DNA from: Pedobacter sp. Leaf194 | GTDB taxonomy: Bacteria; Bacteroidota; Bacteroidia; Sphingobacteriales; Sphingobacteriaceae | Reading direction: 5' to 3' | Assembly: GCF_001423945.1 (NCBI RefSeq) | Contig: NZ_LMPU01000009.1 | Location: 248,416 to 312,415, forward strand | Length of the DNA: 64,000 nucleotides | Shown: positions 42,809 to 51,348 of the stretch, piece by piece | Layout: every line of letters starts with the position of its first letter | Position numbering within the stretch: position 1 is the stretch's first letter | The notes under the pieces: generated by a model | Databases searched by the model: none | What the model was told of the DNA's origin: nothing | What the model saw: the letters and a program-made list of their open reading frames with translations, nothing else | Translations under genes and position numbers: made by a program

Positions 42809-43573
42809 CTATTTATGTACTAATTTAATGCTATCACTTAATGTTTGATAAATTTCCTGCAATTCAGGCAGGTCTGCCAGCATTGTTAAATGCTTATTTA
42901 TAGTGCCTTCGTCTTGCCGTATTGCCGGTCCGGTTTGCACATTCTCAGGTAAATCAGCCATTACTTTATCAGCCGTTTCGGCAATTAAAGGCCTAATGAT
43001 GTCGAAATGCAAACCGTTTGCATTTAAAATCTGGCTGGCCAAAGCATACACATGATTGGTAAAATTACAGGCAAAAACTGCTGCCAAATGCAACACTTTA
43101 CGTTTTTCACCATCCAGTTGGTAAACTTTATTGCTCAACCTGGTTGCTAGCAGTTGCAATAATTCAAGTTGGCTGGCTTCATTTGCTTCCAAACAAAGCG
43201 GTATAGTTTTAAAGTCGACGCTTTTGGTTCTGGAGAAGGTTTGCAAGGGGTAAAATACGCCGGCATGCTTAACTTCCGTGGATAACACTTTAATATCAGT
43301 TGTACCCGAGGTATGAACGACAAGACCATTAACATCGGCAAGCTTTCGGGCAACTTCCACTATCGCATCATCTTTAACCGAAATGATATACAAATCCGCG
43401 TCGGTATTAATTTGAGCGAGGTTATTAATGTATGCTGAATCAACCCTATCGGCCAAAGCCTTTGCGTTTATCAAATTCGGACTGAAAACCTGCACTATAT
43501 TTTCGCCAATTGCTCTCAAAGCCAAGGCTAAATGTGTGGCAACATTTCCCGAACCTAATAAAACTATATTCAT
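42809..43573 (-). CDS. Rossmann-like DUF2520 protein
   Basis: A 254-residue two-domain protein. The N-terminus NIVLLGSGNVATHLALALR is a GxGxxA dinucleotide-binding fold as in NADP-dependent oxidoreductases. The C-terminal helical domain (from ~residue 125) resembles DUF2520, including CLEANEASQLELLQ and KRKVLHLAAVFACNFTNHVY. It may be a reductase or a regulator; ketopantoate reductase-like enzymes share the fold. It starts 3 bp after the ccmF stop and so is in the ccm transcription unit. Confidence 0.82.
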   Translation of the reverse strand: MNIVLLGSGNVATHLALALRAIGENIVQVFSPNLINAKALADRVDSAYINNLAQINTDADLYIISVKDDAIVEVARKLADVNGLVVHTSGTTDIKVLSTEVKHAGVFYPLQTFSRTKSVDFKTIPLCLEANEASQLELLQLLATRLSNKVYQLDGEKRKVLHLAAVFACNFTNHVYALASQILNANGLHFDIIRPLIAETADKVMADLPENVQTGPAIRQDEGTINKHLTMLADLPELQEIYQTLSDSIKLVHK

Positions 43574-43576
43574 GCT

Positions 43577-46042
43577 TTACGCAGTTTTAGCCTCTTTCCG
43601 ACGTCTGAAAATCGACAGCAAGAAGCCTATAACCATAATAATTGTACCTGCCCAATACAAGTTAATGTAAGGAAATTCTATTGCCTTAAACACTACCCAG
43701 TCTTTAGCCTGTTGCGGTTTTTCGAAAATCTGCAATTCTACTTTCTTCTCATCCGGAAGCACTTTGGAAAAGCGGAACTTTAAATCAAGTTCATCAACCT
43801 TCCTCGCGAAATCAAAAGTATTGTTGCCTTTAATTAAAAATATTGGCTCGGTGTCGTAGATTTTCCCCGCAGCATTAATTTCCAATGGCAATCCAACGGC
43901 AAAATCACCTTTTGCTAAAGCTAAATCCTTCGCCTTTGGCTGGTTATTTAACGCTTTTACAGTAATAATCCCGCTCGATGTGTGGATGGTATCTCCTGCA
44001 GCAACTTTTACAATACGTGGTGCTTTGTAATTTTCATCATCAGAATGCCCTTCATGGTCATCATGCGAGGTCTTCTTAATTGCCGCACTCGTTATGTGCG
44101 TATACACATCGTAAGTTAAATAATGCTTGGTATCAGGCGAGGCTATCAGGCCCATTTTTTCATTATCCTGAACATGCGGATGCAGATTGAAATCTTCTTT
44201 CAGCTTGCCCTCATCATTATAAACCTTAAAATTAAGCGTATAAATAGTATTTGGTAACCGCGTGGTGTCGCTCACATAAGTTACAGTATACTTACCCATT
44301 TTTTTGGGTTCGTTCTTATACAACATAATGTTTTCACCAGGTTTTTCCGTTTTTTCAAAATCCTTAACGGGAATAAAATTATTCGCATTTATAGATATCG
44401 GCTTATTTGTAGCGGCCGAAATTAAGGCACCTAAAATAAGAAAGGCAAAACCGATGTGTGCAATTGCAGAGCCAGCTAATTTTGCCTTCCCGCCAAATGC
44501 TGTGTATAAAATTGTTGCATTAGAAAGTATCGCAAACAAACAACTAAACGTAATTAGAATGTACATGGTGTTTGTGTAAATTCCTGTTACGTAAACCAAA
44601 CCAGCGGTTAAAACCGCGGCAAATAAAATTGCAGAAACCAAACTGCTGTAGAATTTGCGTGGGTCGGTTCTTTTGTATTTTAAATATTGAGAAAACCCTG
44701 AGATTAGCGTAATTAAAACTGCAAATGGTGCCTGCCATTGATTGTAATATTTTACAGCATCAATCGGGGGCGAAAATTTTGTACCGAAAGCCTTGTTGAA
44801 TACCGGAACAGAGGTAGAAAAAATAACCTGAATACAGGCAATCGTTACTACAAGCGCACCAATAAACATCCAAAATTCCCGCGAATAGGTTTCTTCATCC
44901 TTTGTGGTAATAGGAAGTTCCTTCCACCTTTTGACAATCAAAAACACTGCTAAAACAGCGAACACAACATTATAAAGAATCAGGTGGCCGAACATGCCCA
45001 TATCTGTGAATGAGTGCACAGATGTGTCACCTAAAATACCACTCCGGGTTAAAAAAGATGCATAAAGCACCAACAAAAAGCTTAAGAAAACCAGTGCAAT
45101 TGCTGTAAAATAAGCATGACCAGTGTTTTTATAAGCGATCATAACGTGTACTGCACCAATTAGCGTTAACCATGGTATCAAGGATGCATTTTCAACGGGG
45201 TCCCACGCCCAGAAACCACCGAAGTTAAGTGCTTCATAAGCCCAGAAAGAACCCATGATAATCCCGGTTCCCAAAACCATAACGGCAAAAAGCGTCCAGG
45301 GCATTGCAGGTTTAATCCATTCTTTATAGCGTTTTTGCCAAAGGGCCGCAATTCCGTAAGCGAAAGGAACAACCATACTCGCAAAACCTAAAAATAGCGT
45401 TGGCGGGTGGATAACCATCCAATAGTTTTGCAACAGCGGGTTTAAACCCCTTCCATCGGTTATAAATTTTAAATAATTAGCAAAGTTTTCAGGGTTGGCA
45501 AAAACGACCGGAGCCATTGATTTTAAATCAAGCGACTCTCTGAGCAAAATGAATGGCGAACTACCAATACGCTCACCAAAAATTTCTACACCAAGCATCA
45601 TCGAGGTTAAAAACACTTGCGAGAATGCAACAACCGTCATTACCGGGCGCTCCCAGGTTTTGGCTTTCCAAATTAATAATGCACCTAAAAATGATTGCCA
45701 AAAAGCCCAAAGCCAAAAACTTCCTTCCTGCCCTTCCCAAAAAGCAGAAACAATATAATAAATAGGCAACTCTTTCGAAGAGTGCCAGTAAACGTAACTA
45801 TACTCGTTGTAATGACCAAGAATGAGGTAAAAAAGAGTTGCACCAATACCAATGATACTCATCCAGTTTACAAGAAATCCAATTCTACCAAGGTTTCTCC
45901 AGGAATTATCTTCTAAATTTTTATCGCGACTGGCATAAAAATATGCGATAGTGGAAAGTAAAGATGCACTAAACGCCAGCACAATAAAAAACTGTCCGAT
46001 TTTGCCCGGCAACAGGTTTTCGCCTATAAATTGAATATCCAT
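43577..46042 (-). CDS. ccmF: cytochrome c maturation heme lyase CcmF/CcsA-like
   Basis: The 821-residue protein is a large polytopic membrane protein of cytochrome c maturation System I. The periplasmic WWD heme-binding region lies around residues 267-291 (ALNFGGFWAWDPVENASL), and conserved His motifs include MVIHPPTLFLG (His212). About 15 membrane segments are visible, and a long periplasmic loop follows from ~residue 535. With CcmE it attaches heme to apocytochrome. It starts 4 bp after the ccmE stop. Confidence 0.93.
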   Translation of the reverse strand: MDIQFIGENLLPGKIGQFFIVLAFSASLLSTIAYFYASRDKNLEDNSWRNLGRIGFLVNWMSIIGIGATLFYLILGHYNEYSYVYWHSSKELPIYYIVSAFWEGQEGSFWLWAFWQSFLGALLIWKAKTWERPVMTVVAFSQVFLTSMMLGVEIFGERIGSSPFILLRESLDLKSMAPVVFANPENFANYLKFITDGRGLNPLLQNYWMVIHPPTLFLGFASMVVPFAYGIAALWQKRYKEWIKPAMPWTLFAVMVLGTGIIMGSFWAYEALNFGGFWAWDPVENASLIPWLTLIGAVHVMIAYKNTGHAYFTAIALVFLSFLLVLYASFLTRSGILGDTSVHSFTDMGMFGHLILYNVVFAVLAVFLIVKRWKELPITTKDEETYSREFWMFIGALVVTIACIQVIFSTSVPVFNKAFGTKFSPPIDAVKYYNQWQAPFAVLITLISGFSQYLKYKRTDPRKFYSSLVSAILFAAVLTAGLVYVTGIYTNTMYILITFSCLFAILSNATILYTAFGGKAKLAGSAIAHIGFAFLILGALISAATNKPISINANNFIPVKDFEKTEKPGENIMLYKNEPKKMGKYTVTYVSDTTRLPNTIYTLNFKVYNDEGKLKEDFNLHPHVQDNEKMGLIASPDTKHYLTYDVYTHITSAAIKKTSHDDHEGHSDDENYKAPRIVKVAAGDTIHTSSGIITVKALNNQPKAKDLALAKGDFAVGLPLEINAAGKIYDTEPIFLIKGNNTFDFARKVDELDLKFRFSKVLPDEKKVELQIFEKPQQAKDWVVFKAIEFPYINLYWAGTIIMVIGFLLSIFRRRKEAKTA

Positions 46043-46046
46043 TAAA

Positions 46047-46481
46047 TTAGTTATATTTTTTCTCGCCGTACTTACCTACTTCATCAACCTTACCGTCTTT
46101 ATTAATCTCAACAAGGTTATCGTTGTATTTAGACGGGCATTTCATTAAAATTTTCGAGGCATAAAATTTATCCTTGTCCATCCGGCCTATAAGAACCAGC
46201 TTCTCCGATTTTTCAAAATCCTGGGGTTTCGTACCATTGTAAACCACTTCACGGATTTCGCCTTTTTCATCTTTCATGTGGAAAGAGAAATGATTGGCAT
46301 CTTTCGCGGCATCATAGTATGTGCCTTGAGATTTATCCCAGTAACCCATTACGTGTTCTTCCTTTTGAGAAGCAGTTGCCTCCCTAAAATTTGAGTAAGT
46401 ATCTGTATTCGCATTTAAACTGAATAAGATTCCAACCGAAATAGCAATGGTAATTAGACCAATAATTGCACTTTTTTTCAT
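46047..46481 (-). CDS. ccmE: heme chaperone CcmE, Cys-type (CxxxY)
   Basis: From the ATG at 46481 the product has 144 residues: a single N-terminal membrane helix and an OB-fold periplasmic domain. The heme-attachment position, normally His in an HxxxY motif, is C115-P-S-K-Y119 here (LMKCPSKYNDN). A CxxxY variant is known in some bacterial and archaeal CcmE proteins. An ATG at 46529 would add 16 unconserved residues in front of the helix. It precedes ccmF; the next plus-strand gene starts 344 bp to the right. Confidence 0.88.
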   Translation of the reverse strand: MKKSAIIGLITIAISVGILFSLNANTDTYSNFREATASQKEEHVMGYWDKSQGTYYDAAKDANHFSFHMKDEKGEIREVVYNGTKPQDFEKSEKLVLIGRMDKDKFYASKILMKCPSKYNDNLVEINKDGKVDEVGKYGEKKYN

Positions 46482-46825
46482 TGTATATGTTATTGTAAAA
46501 GCTGGCAACAAAGATAGAAAAATAGCCATAGCGAACGTTCTTTTACATTTTTCTTGTCTTTATATTGACAATTAGCTGATGGAATCCAGGATTTCTGCAA
46601 ACCTTGAAAAATAATTTTTTTGGCGTTTCAACACGCTGTCCGCTTTATCTTTTTGGCAGAAAAAGCCAAAAAGGATGCCGCTTCCATCGTTAACGCACCC
46701 ATCGCATAAAAAACATCAGTTGCACACACAAATCGATTCAAAGTTCAGGCATTATCATTAAGTTTGGGCCATTCAGGTAATTTATCATTTATAACAGGTG
46801 CCGTAAACCAAAATCACTAATATTT
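46482..46825. other. 344-bp intergenic space containing a palindromic repeat
   Basis: This divergent space must hold promoters for ccmE (leftward) and the lipoprotein gene at 46826 (rightward). The centre (46619-46700) is an interspersed palindromic element described separately. I see no tRNA or small gene. Confidence 0.5.
46619..46700. repeat. interspersed palindromic element
   Basis: CTTTTTGGC (46649-46657) and GCCAAAAAG (46665-46673) form a perfect 9-bp stem with a 7-nt loop, flanked by GGCGTTTCAACACGCTGTCC on the left and GGATGCCGCTTCCATCG on the right, which continue as an imperfect palindrome. It resembles an intergenic repeat that I recall from Bacteroidetes genomes. Only one copy is in this window, so the repeat status rests on recollection. 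Confidence 0.4.
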
Positions 46826-47506
46826 ATGAACCTTAAACAGTTCTACAAACTCGTTCTATTTGCCTTTTTGATTCCTTTGTTTAGTTCCTGCTTCGAGGTT
46901 ATTGAAGAAATTTCTATGCGAAACGATGGAACCGGAGATGTTGTACTTACCATTAATTTAAGCCAAAGTAGAACTAAAGTTGCATCAGTAATGCTTTTAG
47001 ATAGCGTGCAGGGCTATAAAGTACCCAGCAAACAGAAGATTCAACAAGAACTGAGCGAGGCAGTTGCCTACCTCAAAAAATCTGAAGGAATATCAAATGT
47101 TAAAAGCAGCAGCGATTTCAACAATTATATCGCTACGATAAGCTTTACTTTTAAAGATGTTTCAAACATAAATAACATCACTAAAAACATTTTGGCCCGC
47201 CAAAAAATAAAAGCTACAAATACTTCGTCTTACAGCTTTAATAAAATCGGCAAAACATTTATAAGGAAATATCAACCGGTAGCCACTGCAAAAGCCGAAT
47301 TTAATAAATTAAAAACTAAAGATAAAGCTGTTTTTAACGGCGCAACCTATACCAGTATTTACCGCTTCGAATCGCCGGTTACAAGTACCAGTAACCCGGC
47401 ATCAAACGTGTCTAAATCTAAAAAAGCCGTGATGCTAAAAAGTAGCATAATGGATTTAATAAATGGAAAAACAAATGTTTCCAACCAAATACAACTATCT
47501 AAATAA
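46826..47506 (+). CDS. hypothetical lipoprotein
   Basis: A 226-residue protein with a signal peptide and lipobox ending in FSSC (Cys22). The mature part is beta-rich with many Ser, Thr and Asn, and opens with EISMRNDGTGDVVLTINLSQ, reminiscent of lipoproteins that hold LppM-like domains. No enzyme motif is seen. It precedes the 682-residue protein by 2 bp, so the two are co-translated and probably act together at the envelope. Confidence 0.65.
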   Translation: MNLKQFYKLVLFAFLIPLFSSCFEVIEEISMRNDGTGDVVLTINLSQSRTKVASVMLLDSVQGYKVPSKQKIQQELSEAVAYLKKSEGISNVKSSSDFNNYIATISFTFKDVSNINNITKNILARQKIKATNTSSYSFNKIGKTFIRKYQPVATAKAEFNKLKTKDKAVFNGATYTSIYRFESPVTSTSNPASNVSKSKKAVMLKSSIMDLINGKTNVSNQIQLSK

Positions 47507-47508
47507 AA

Positions 47509-49557
47509 ATGAAAAAAGTTCTACTTGCCGCCGCCCTCCTATTATTAACCAAGCTAAATTACGCTCAGGATTTAGTGAAGAAAATTCCGGCTAATGCCTT
47601 TACAGTTGCCACAATTAAAGGCGATAATGTATTTAAACTGATGTTTGTGAAAGACTTTAACGAGTCGTTCGTAGGAAAAAAACTACTCACAGAAACGTCT
47701 AAATCACTTGATAAAACGTTTTCAAGTATTGAAGATTTTGGGATTAATCTCGAAAAAAACATGTACTACTTTAATCAGTTAACGGATAGTATTAGCTACA
47801 ACTGTTTTCTAATTCCGCTCAAAGACGCTACAAAATTTGAAAACCTGATAAACGATAAAGATAAAAAGATAAAGAAAGATGGCGATGTAAGAACCATGAT
47901 CCTGCCCGACAGTACAAGCATTATTAAGTGGAACAACAGCATGATGTATTTTGTTACCGGCAGCATAAAAAGTTCTTTTTTCGCTGATTCCGCAAAATCT
48001 GCTCGATATGGTATAAAAGATATTCGTTATCAGAATAGCTACGATGATTTAACAGACAGCGCAATGGTTACCGTCGATTCAACTTATGCAACAACAGCCG
48101 AACCTGTACTTGTTGAGGTCACCGATGTTCCGCCGCCCATCATTCAGAAAGAACAAATTCAAAAAAAGGCTGCAATAAAACAAACGTCAAAGAAAAAAAC
48201 GACTAAGTTTAAAAAGAAAGTCAAAAATTCGAAAGGTAAAAAAGGTGTTTCAAAGACCGTTAAAGCGCCCAAGGTTAAAGTAATTGACGAACCGATAGTG
48301 CAGGAAATTCCGGTTGATAGTGCGATGATGGCCTCACAGAATCCCTATGGCGACGAGCAGTACGACGAGTATCAAAAAGAAAGAGCTGAACAAGATGCGA
48401 AGAAAAAACAGCTTGCTTTTGTATGGATGACGGCTCAGGCAGATAAAATTTTTAATTCCAGTTACGAATCGATTGAGAGCAATAAATCTTATTCAGCCAG
48501 TTTGGATAATAAGGCAATTGCCGAGCTTTGGGTTGCGAGCTTACAAGATGTGTACAATTCGGTTGCGCCCGAGTTTGGCACGTACGGAAAAACCGGTTTA
48601 ATGCAGGGCTACGGTAGTTTAGGCGCCAAGCTTTTTATGGATGATAAGAGCTTCAGGATTTCGACAGGTATAACGTTGGCGAAAGACCAGGCAGATGCTT
48701 ACAAAAAAATTATGGACAGGAAGATGAACAAAAAATTCCTGAAATATGTAAATAGCGAGAAAGCAATTGGCTTTATGGGGTATTCTATCGATACAAAAGC
48801 CTATCTGGAGGAATTCCCTAAGTTAATGAAACAGACTTACGGCGCTTTTCTAGGTCGGAATATGGAGGAAGAAATTGAGTTAGGAACTGACTTATTTTCA
48901 CTTTTATTAGATGAGGAGGCTGTAAGCGAAGTTGTAAAAGGCGACGCATTGTTTGTAATTAACGGTTTAAATACAAAAGATGTAACGTACACTTCTTACG
49001 AATATGACGATGATTACAACCAAAAAGAAGTAACGAAAACAAAACAAGAAACCTTGCCAGATTTCTTGTTCATGTTTTCATCAGAAGATAACCGCCTGAT
49101 GAACAAGCTGATTAAATATGGTATGCATAAAAATTATGTATCTCTAAAGAATAACATCTATAAAATTGAAGAGAAGAAAAGTCCGGTTGATATTTACTTT
49201 ATGATAAAAGATGGAATCGTATTTTTCGGCAATTCCATCGTCGAAATGGAAAGCATCAGTGATAACACTTTTAAACCGGCAATAACAAAAGCACATAGAA
49301 CCTTGTTAGCCAAAAACAATTTTAGCTTCTTATTTAACGCCAAAAATTTGGTGGGTAAAGTTCCTACCGAAGAAATTGGCGGTGAAGAAACGGCTAAGAA
49401 ATTCAACGAAACTTTGGGGAAAATGGGAAATGTTTACATGAAATCAAATCCAATAAAAGGTAATGTCGTTTCAGCTGATATAAGTGCAGAAATATCAAAC
49501 GGCCATGAAAATGCCTTAAAATATTTGTTTTCTTTAATTGAGAATGCATCGAAATAA
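47509..49557 (+). CDS. exported DUF4836-like protein
   Basis: The 682-residue product starts with a signal peptide (about 19 residues, ending LNYAQ) and MKKVLLAAALLLL. The opening LVKKIPANAFTVATIKGDNVFKL resembles DUF4836-like proteins. Between residues ~210 and ~290 there is a Lys-rich, low-complexity segment (KKKTTKFKKKVKNSKGKKG), which is unusual. The C-terminal ~200 residues share a motif with the next gene: YDDDYNQKEV...LPDFLF versus YNDDFEKVEK...VPNFVL. Function is unknown. Confidence 0.65.
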   Translation: MKKVLLAAALLLLTKLNYAQDLVKKIPANAFTVATIKGDNVFKLMFVKDFNESFVGKKLLTETSKSLDKTFSSIEDFGINLEKNMYYFNQLTDSISYNCFLIPLKDATKFENLINDKDKKIKKDGDVRTMILPDSTSIIKWNNSMMYFVTGSIKSSFFADSAKSARYGIKDIRYQNSYDDLTDSAMVTVDSTYATTAEPVLVEVTDVPPPIIQKEQIQKKAAIKQTSKKKTTKFKKKVKNSKGKKGVSKTVKAPKVKVIDEPIVQEIPVDSAMMASQNPYGDEQYDEYQKERAEQDAKKKQLAFVWMTAQADKIFNSSYESIESNKSYSASLDNKAIAELWVASLQDVYNSVAPEFGTYGKTGLMQGYGSLGAKLFMDDKSFRISTGITLAKDQADAYKKIMDRKMNKKFLKYVNSEKAIGFMGYSIDTKAYLEEFPKLMKQTYGAFLGRNMEEEIELGTDLFSLLLDEEAVSEVVKGDALFVINGLNTKDVTYTSYEYDDDYNQKEVTKTKQETLPDFLFMFSSEDNRLMNKLIKYGMHKNYVSLKNNIYKIEEKKSPVDIYFMIKDGIVFFGNSIVEMESISDNTFKPAITKAHRTLLAKNNFSFLFNAKNLVGKVPTEEIGGEETAKKFNETLGKMGNVYMKSNPIKGNVVSADISAEISNGHENALKYLFSLIENASK

Positions 49558-49562
49558 CATCC

Positions 49563-49622
49563 GCCAACAAAACCGCAGAATAAGTGCTAAGTTTTTCGGT
49601 GTTACCTCGTGTTTCTTGTGGC
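49563..49622. repeat. decayed relative of the 54.7-55.2 kb palindromic repeat
   Basis: The interval opens GCCAACAAAACCGCAGAATA, a diverged form of GCCACAGAAACACAGAATA, and closes with TTCGGTG ... GTGTTTCTTGTGGC, a diverged form of the right arm. The inner region is shortened to 60 bp. It fills most of the 86-bp gap between two genes. Confidence 0.5.
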
Positions 49623-49643
49623 AAAATCTTTTAAAATAGTCTC

Positions 49644-50990
49644 ATGAAGAAACTTTTAAAAATAACAGTAGTGATAATTTTATTACTGCTTATTTTTTTT
49701 CTAGGCACATTCAAGTACAGGCAGTATAAAGCCAATGGAGTTTCCATCCCTAAAAACGCTACTTCTTTGGTAAAGCTTAACATTGATGAGATTTACAAAA
49801 GTATTGCGGCTAACTTGATTTCAAACCCTGGCTATTATTTCAAATCGGACACAAACAAAACCACTAAACCGAAGGTTGAAGATTTTGACCATGGATTAAA
49901 AATTCCTGCAAGTATTTATTTGTATACCCTTAAAAATCAACCAAAAACGGCTTTTTTTTCGAGGTTTGAAATTAAGGAGCTAGATCGTTTTGAGCATTTT
50001 CTATTAAGTACCCTTAAATTGCAGGTAGTTAAAAGCGGAAAAAACGGCAATTATTCAAAATCAAAAACAGGCAATATTGCAGTTTATTATAATACAAAAT
50101 ATGCAGCGATTGCAATTTCCACTGAGGTAATTAAGTTCGAGCTGATATTAAAGAATGTCTTAAATCAAAAAGATTTTATTGAAGTTGGCAAGAGCAATTT
50201 CGATTTGGTTAAGAACTCAACCGAACATGTTGCTTTTGCAGATGGCGAGCACTTTGGCACCTTGAATTTTGGTAAGGGAACAATAAACTTAACTGACGAG
50301 TTTGTTTCTAAAAGTATAATTCCTGCCGCAAAACCAGTCTACAGAAAGTTTAACAACGAAAGTGCTATTAGTTTTTGGGTAAATGCAGATTTTAAAAGAA
50401 CAGCTAAGCAAACTCTAATACTTAAAAACACTAGCTTGGAACGAGACAGCATAGCCAAATATTATCAAAGGTATCTCGATTTTGAATGGGTAAACACCAC
50501 TCAACAAATCGACTCGATAATTACTTATGACTACAATGATGATTTTGAGAAGGTTGAGAAAGTAACATTGCAAAAAAGAGATGTACCGAATTTCGTTTTA
50601 AATATTTCAGCAGATGCCATTGGTTTAAAGAAATATTTGAGTAGCAGGAGTATCATCAATTTAGATAGCGGTATTGTTAACAAATCGGTATTTCCGCTAT
50701 ATAACGTATTTGTTGGCGGAGATAATGAACGACTGGTTTTAAGCACAAGCAAGGGTAGTAAAGTTGGAGATTCTACTGAATCATCAAACAATTTTTTCGC
50801 TTTGAAGGTTAATTTTTTAAAACTGAATAAGCAAATAAATCATCCTCTGTTCACTCGTTATACAAAGAATTTAGCATTGCTGGAGGTTAACGGGAACAAG
50901 CAGGAAAATGGCAAAATTAAAGTTGATGGTAGATTAGCATTCGTTAATAAGGATATCAATTCGCTGTATCAGTTACTGAAAGGATTTTGA
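49644..50990 (+). CDS. membrane-anchored hypothetical protein related to the preceding gene
   Basis: A 448-residue protein with an N-terminal membrane anchor (residues ~5-25) and a soluble, beta-rich outside part beginning VSIPKNATSLVKLNIDEIYKS. It lacks the Lys-rich insert of the preceding protein, but shares the local block of Y-x-DD-[FY] followed by [VL]P[ND]F near residues 290-315. I read the two as distant homologues in one envelope-protein cluster with the upstream lipoprotein. Substrate and role are not evident. Confidence 0.6.
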   Translation: MKKLLKITVVIILLLLIFFLGTFKYRQYKANGVSIPKNATSLVKLNIDEIYKSIAANLISNPGYYFKSDTNKTTKPKVEDFDHGLKIPASIYLYTLKNQPKTAFFSRFEIKELDRFEHFLLSTLKLQVVKSGKNGNYSKSKTGNIAVYYNTKYAAIAISTEVIKFELILKNVLNQKDFIEVGKSNFDLVKNSTEHVAFADGEHFGTLNFGKGTINLTDEFVSKSIIPAAKPVYRKFNNESAISFWVNADFKRTAKQTLILKNTSLERDSIAKYYQRYLDFEWVNTTQQIDSIITYDYNDDFEKVEKVTLQKRDVPNFVLNISADAIGLKKYLSSRSIINLDSGIVNKSVFPLYNVFVGGDNERLVLSTSKGSKVGDSTESSNNFFALKVNFLKLNKQINHPLFTRYTKNLALLEVNGNKQENGKIKVDGRLAFVNKDINSLYQLLKGF

Positions 50991-51127
50991 TATCAATCCT
51001 CATTTCACCTGAAACAAAATCCCGAATATTCGTGAGAAAATCTCAATCTTAGTTTTTTAAAAGGTCTCTCCACTTCTTTCTGAAGGATGACTTGTTGCGC
51101 AACCTTCCCAAACATACTTTTGTATCT

Positions 51128-51230
51128 AAACCCGATTAATGTGGAAATACTTTTGTTGCAAGGTCTTCATCAGGCTCACACTGACATTCACAAAAGATTG
51201 GAACGAAAGCGGGAACAACCCTACCCTACA
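51128..51230 (+). repeat. dispersed intergenic repeat, copy C (decayed)
   Basis: The segment begins AAACCCGATTAATGTGGAAA, matching the start of copies A and B, and later has AAAAGATTGGAACGAAAGCG, very close to the corresponding part of copy B. The middle part is not alignable by eye. It lies between two convergent genes. Confidence 0.6.
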
Positions 51231-51256
51231 AACACAGAACCGCACATTTCCAAAAC

Positions 51257-51294
51257 AAAAAACCCTTGCAAATTTACATCTGCAAGGGTTTTTT
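51257..51294. terminator. strong bidirectional terminator
   Basis: A perfect 14-bp stem, A6-CCCTTGCA (51257-51270) and TGCAAGGG-T6 (51281-51294), with a 10-nt loop. It can stop both the rightward cluster ending at 50990 and the leftward gdhA transcript ending at 51349, 55 nt past the gdhA stop. Confidence 0.9.
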
Positions 51295-51348
51295 AAGTAT
51301 ATCGAGGGAAAGAGCCTTAGACCTTCCTCCTGTGTGTACTCTTTCTTA

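Larger units (their letters stand above)
50991..51348. other. 358-bp intergenic space with repeat copy C and a terminator
   Basis: This convergent space follows the hypothetical protein gene and precedes the gdhA stop. It contains the decayed dispersed repeat (51128-51230) and a strong hairpin (51257-51294). Small frames here lie within the repeat and are not considered genes. Confidence 0.6.
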
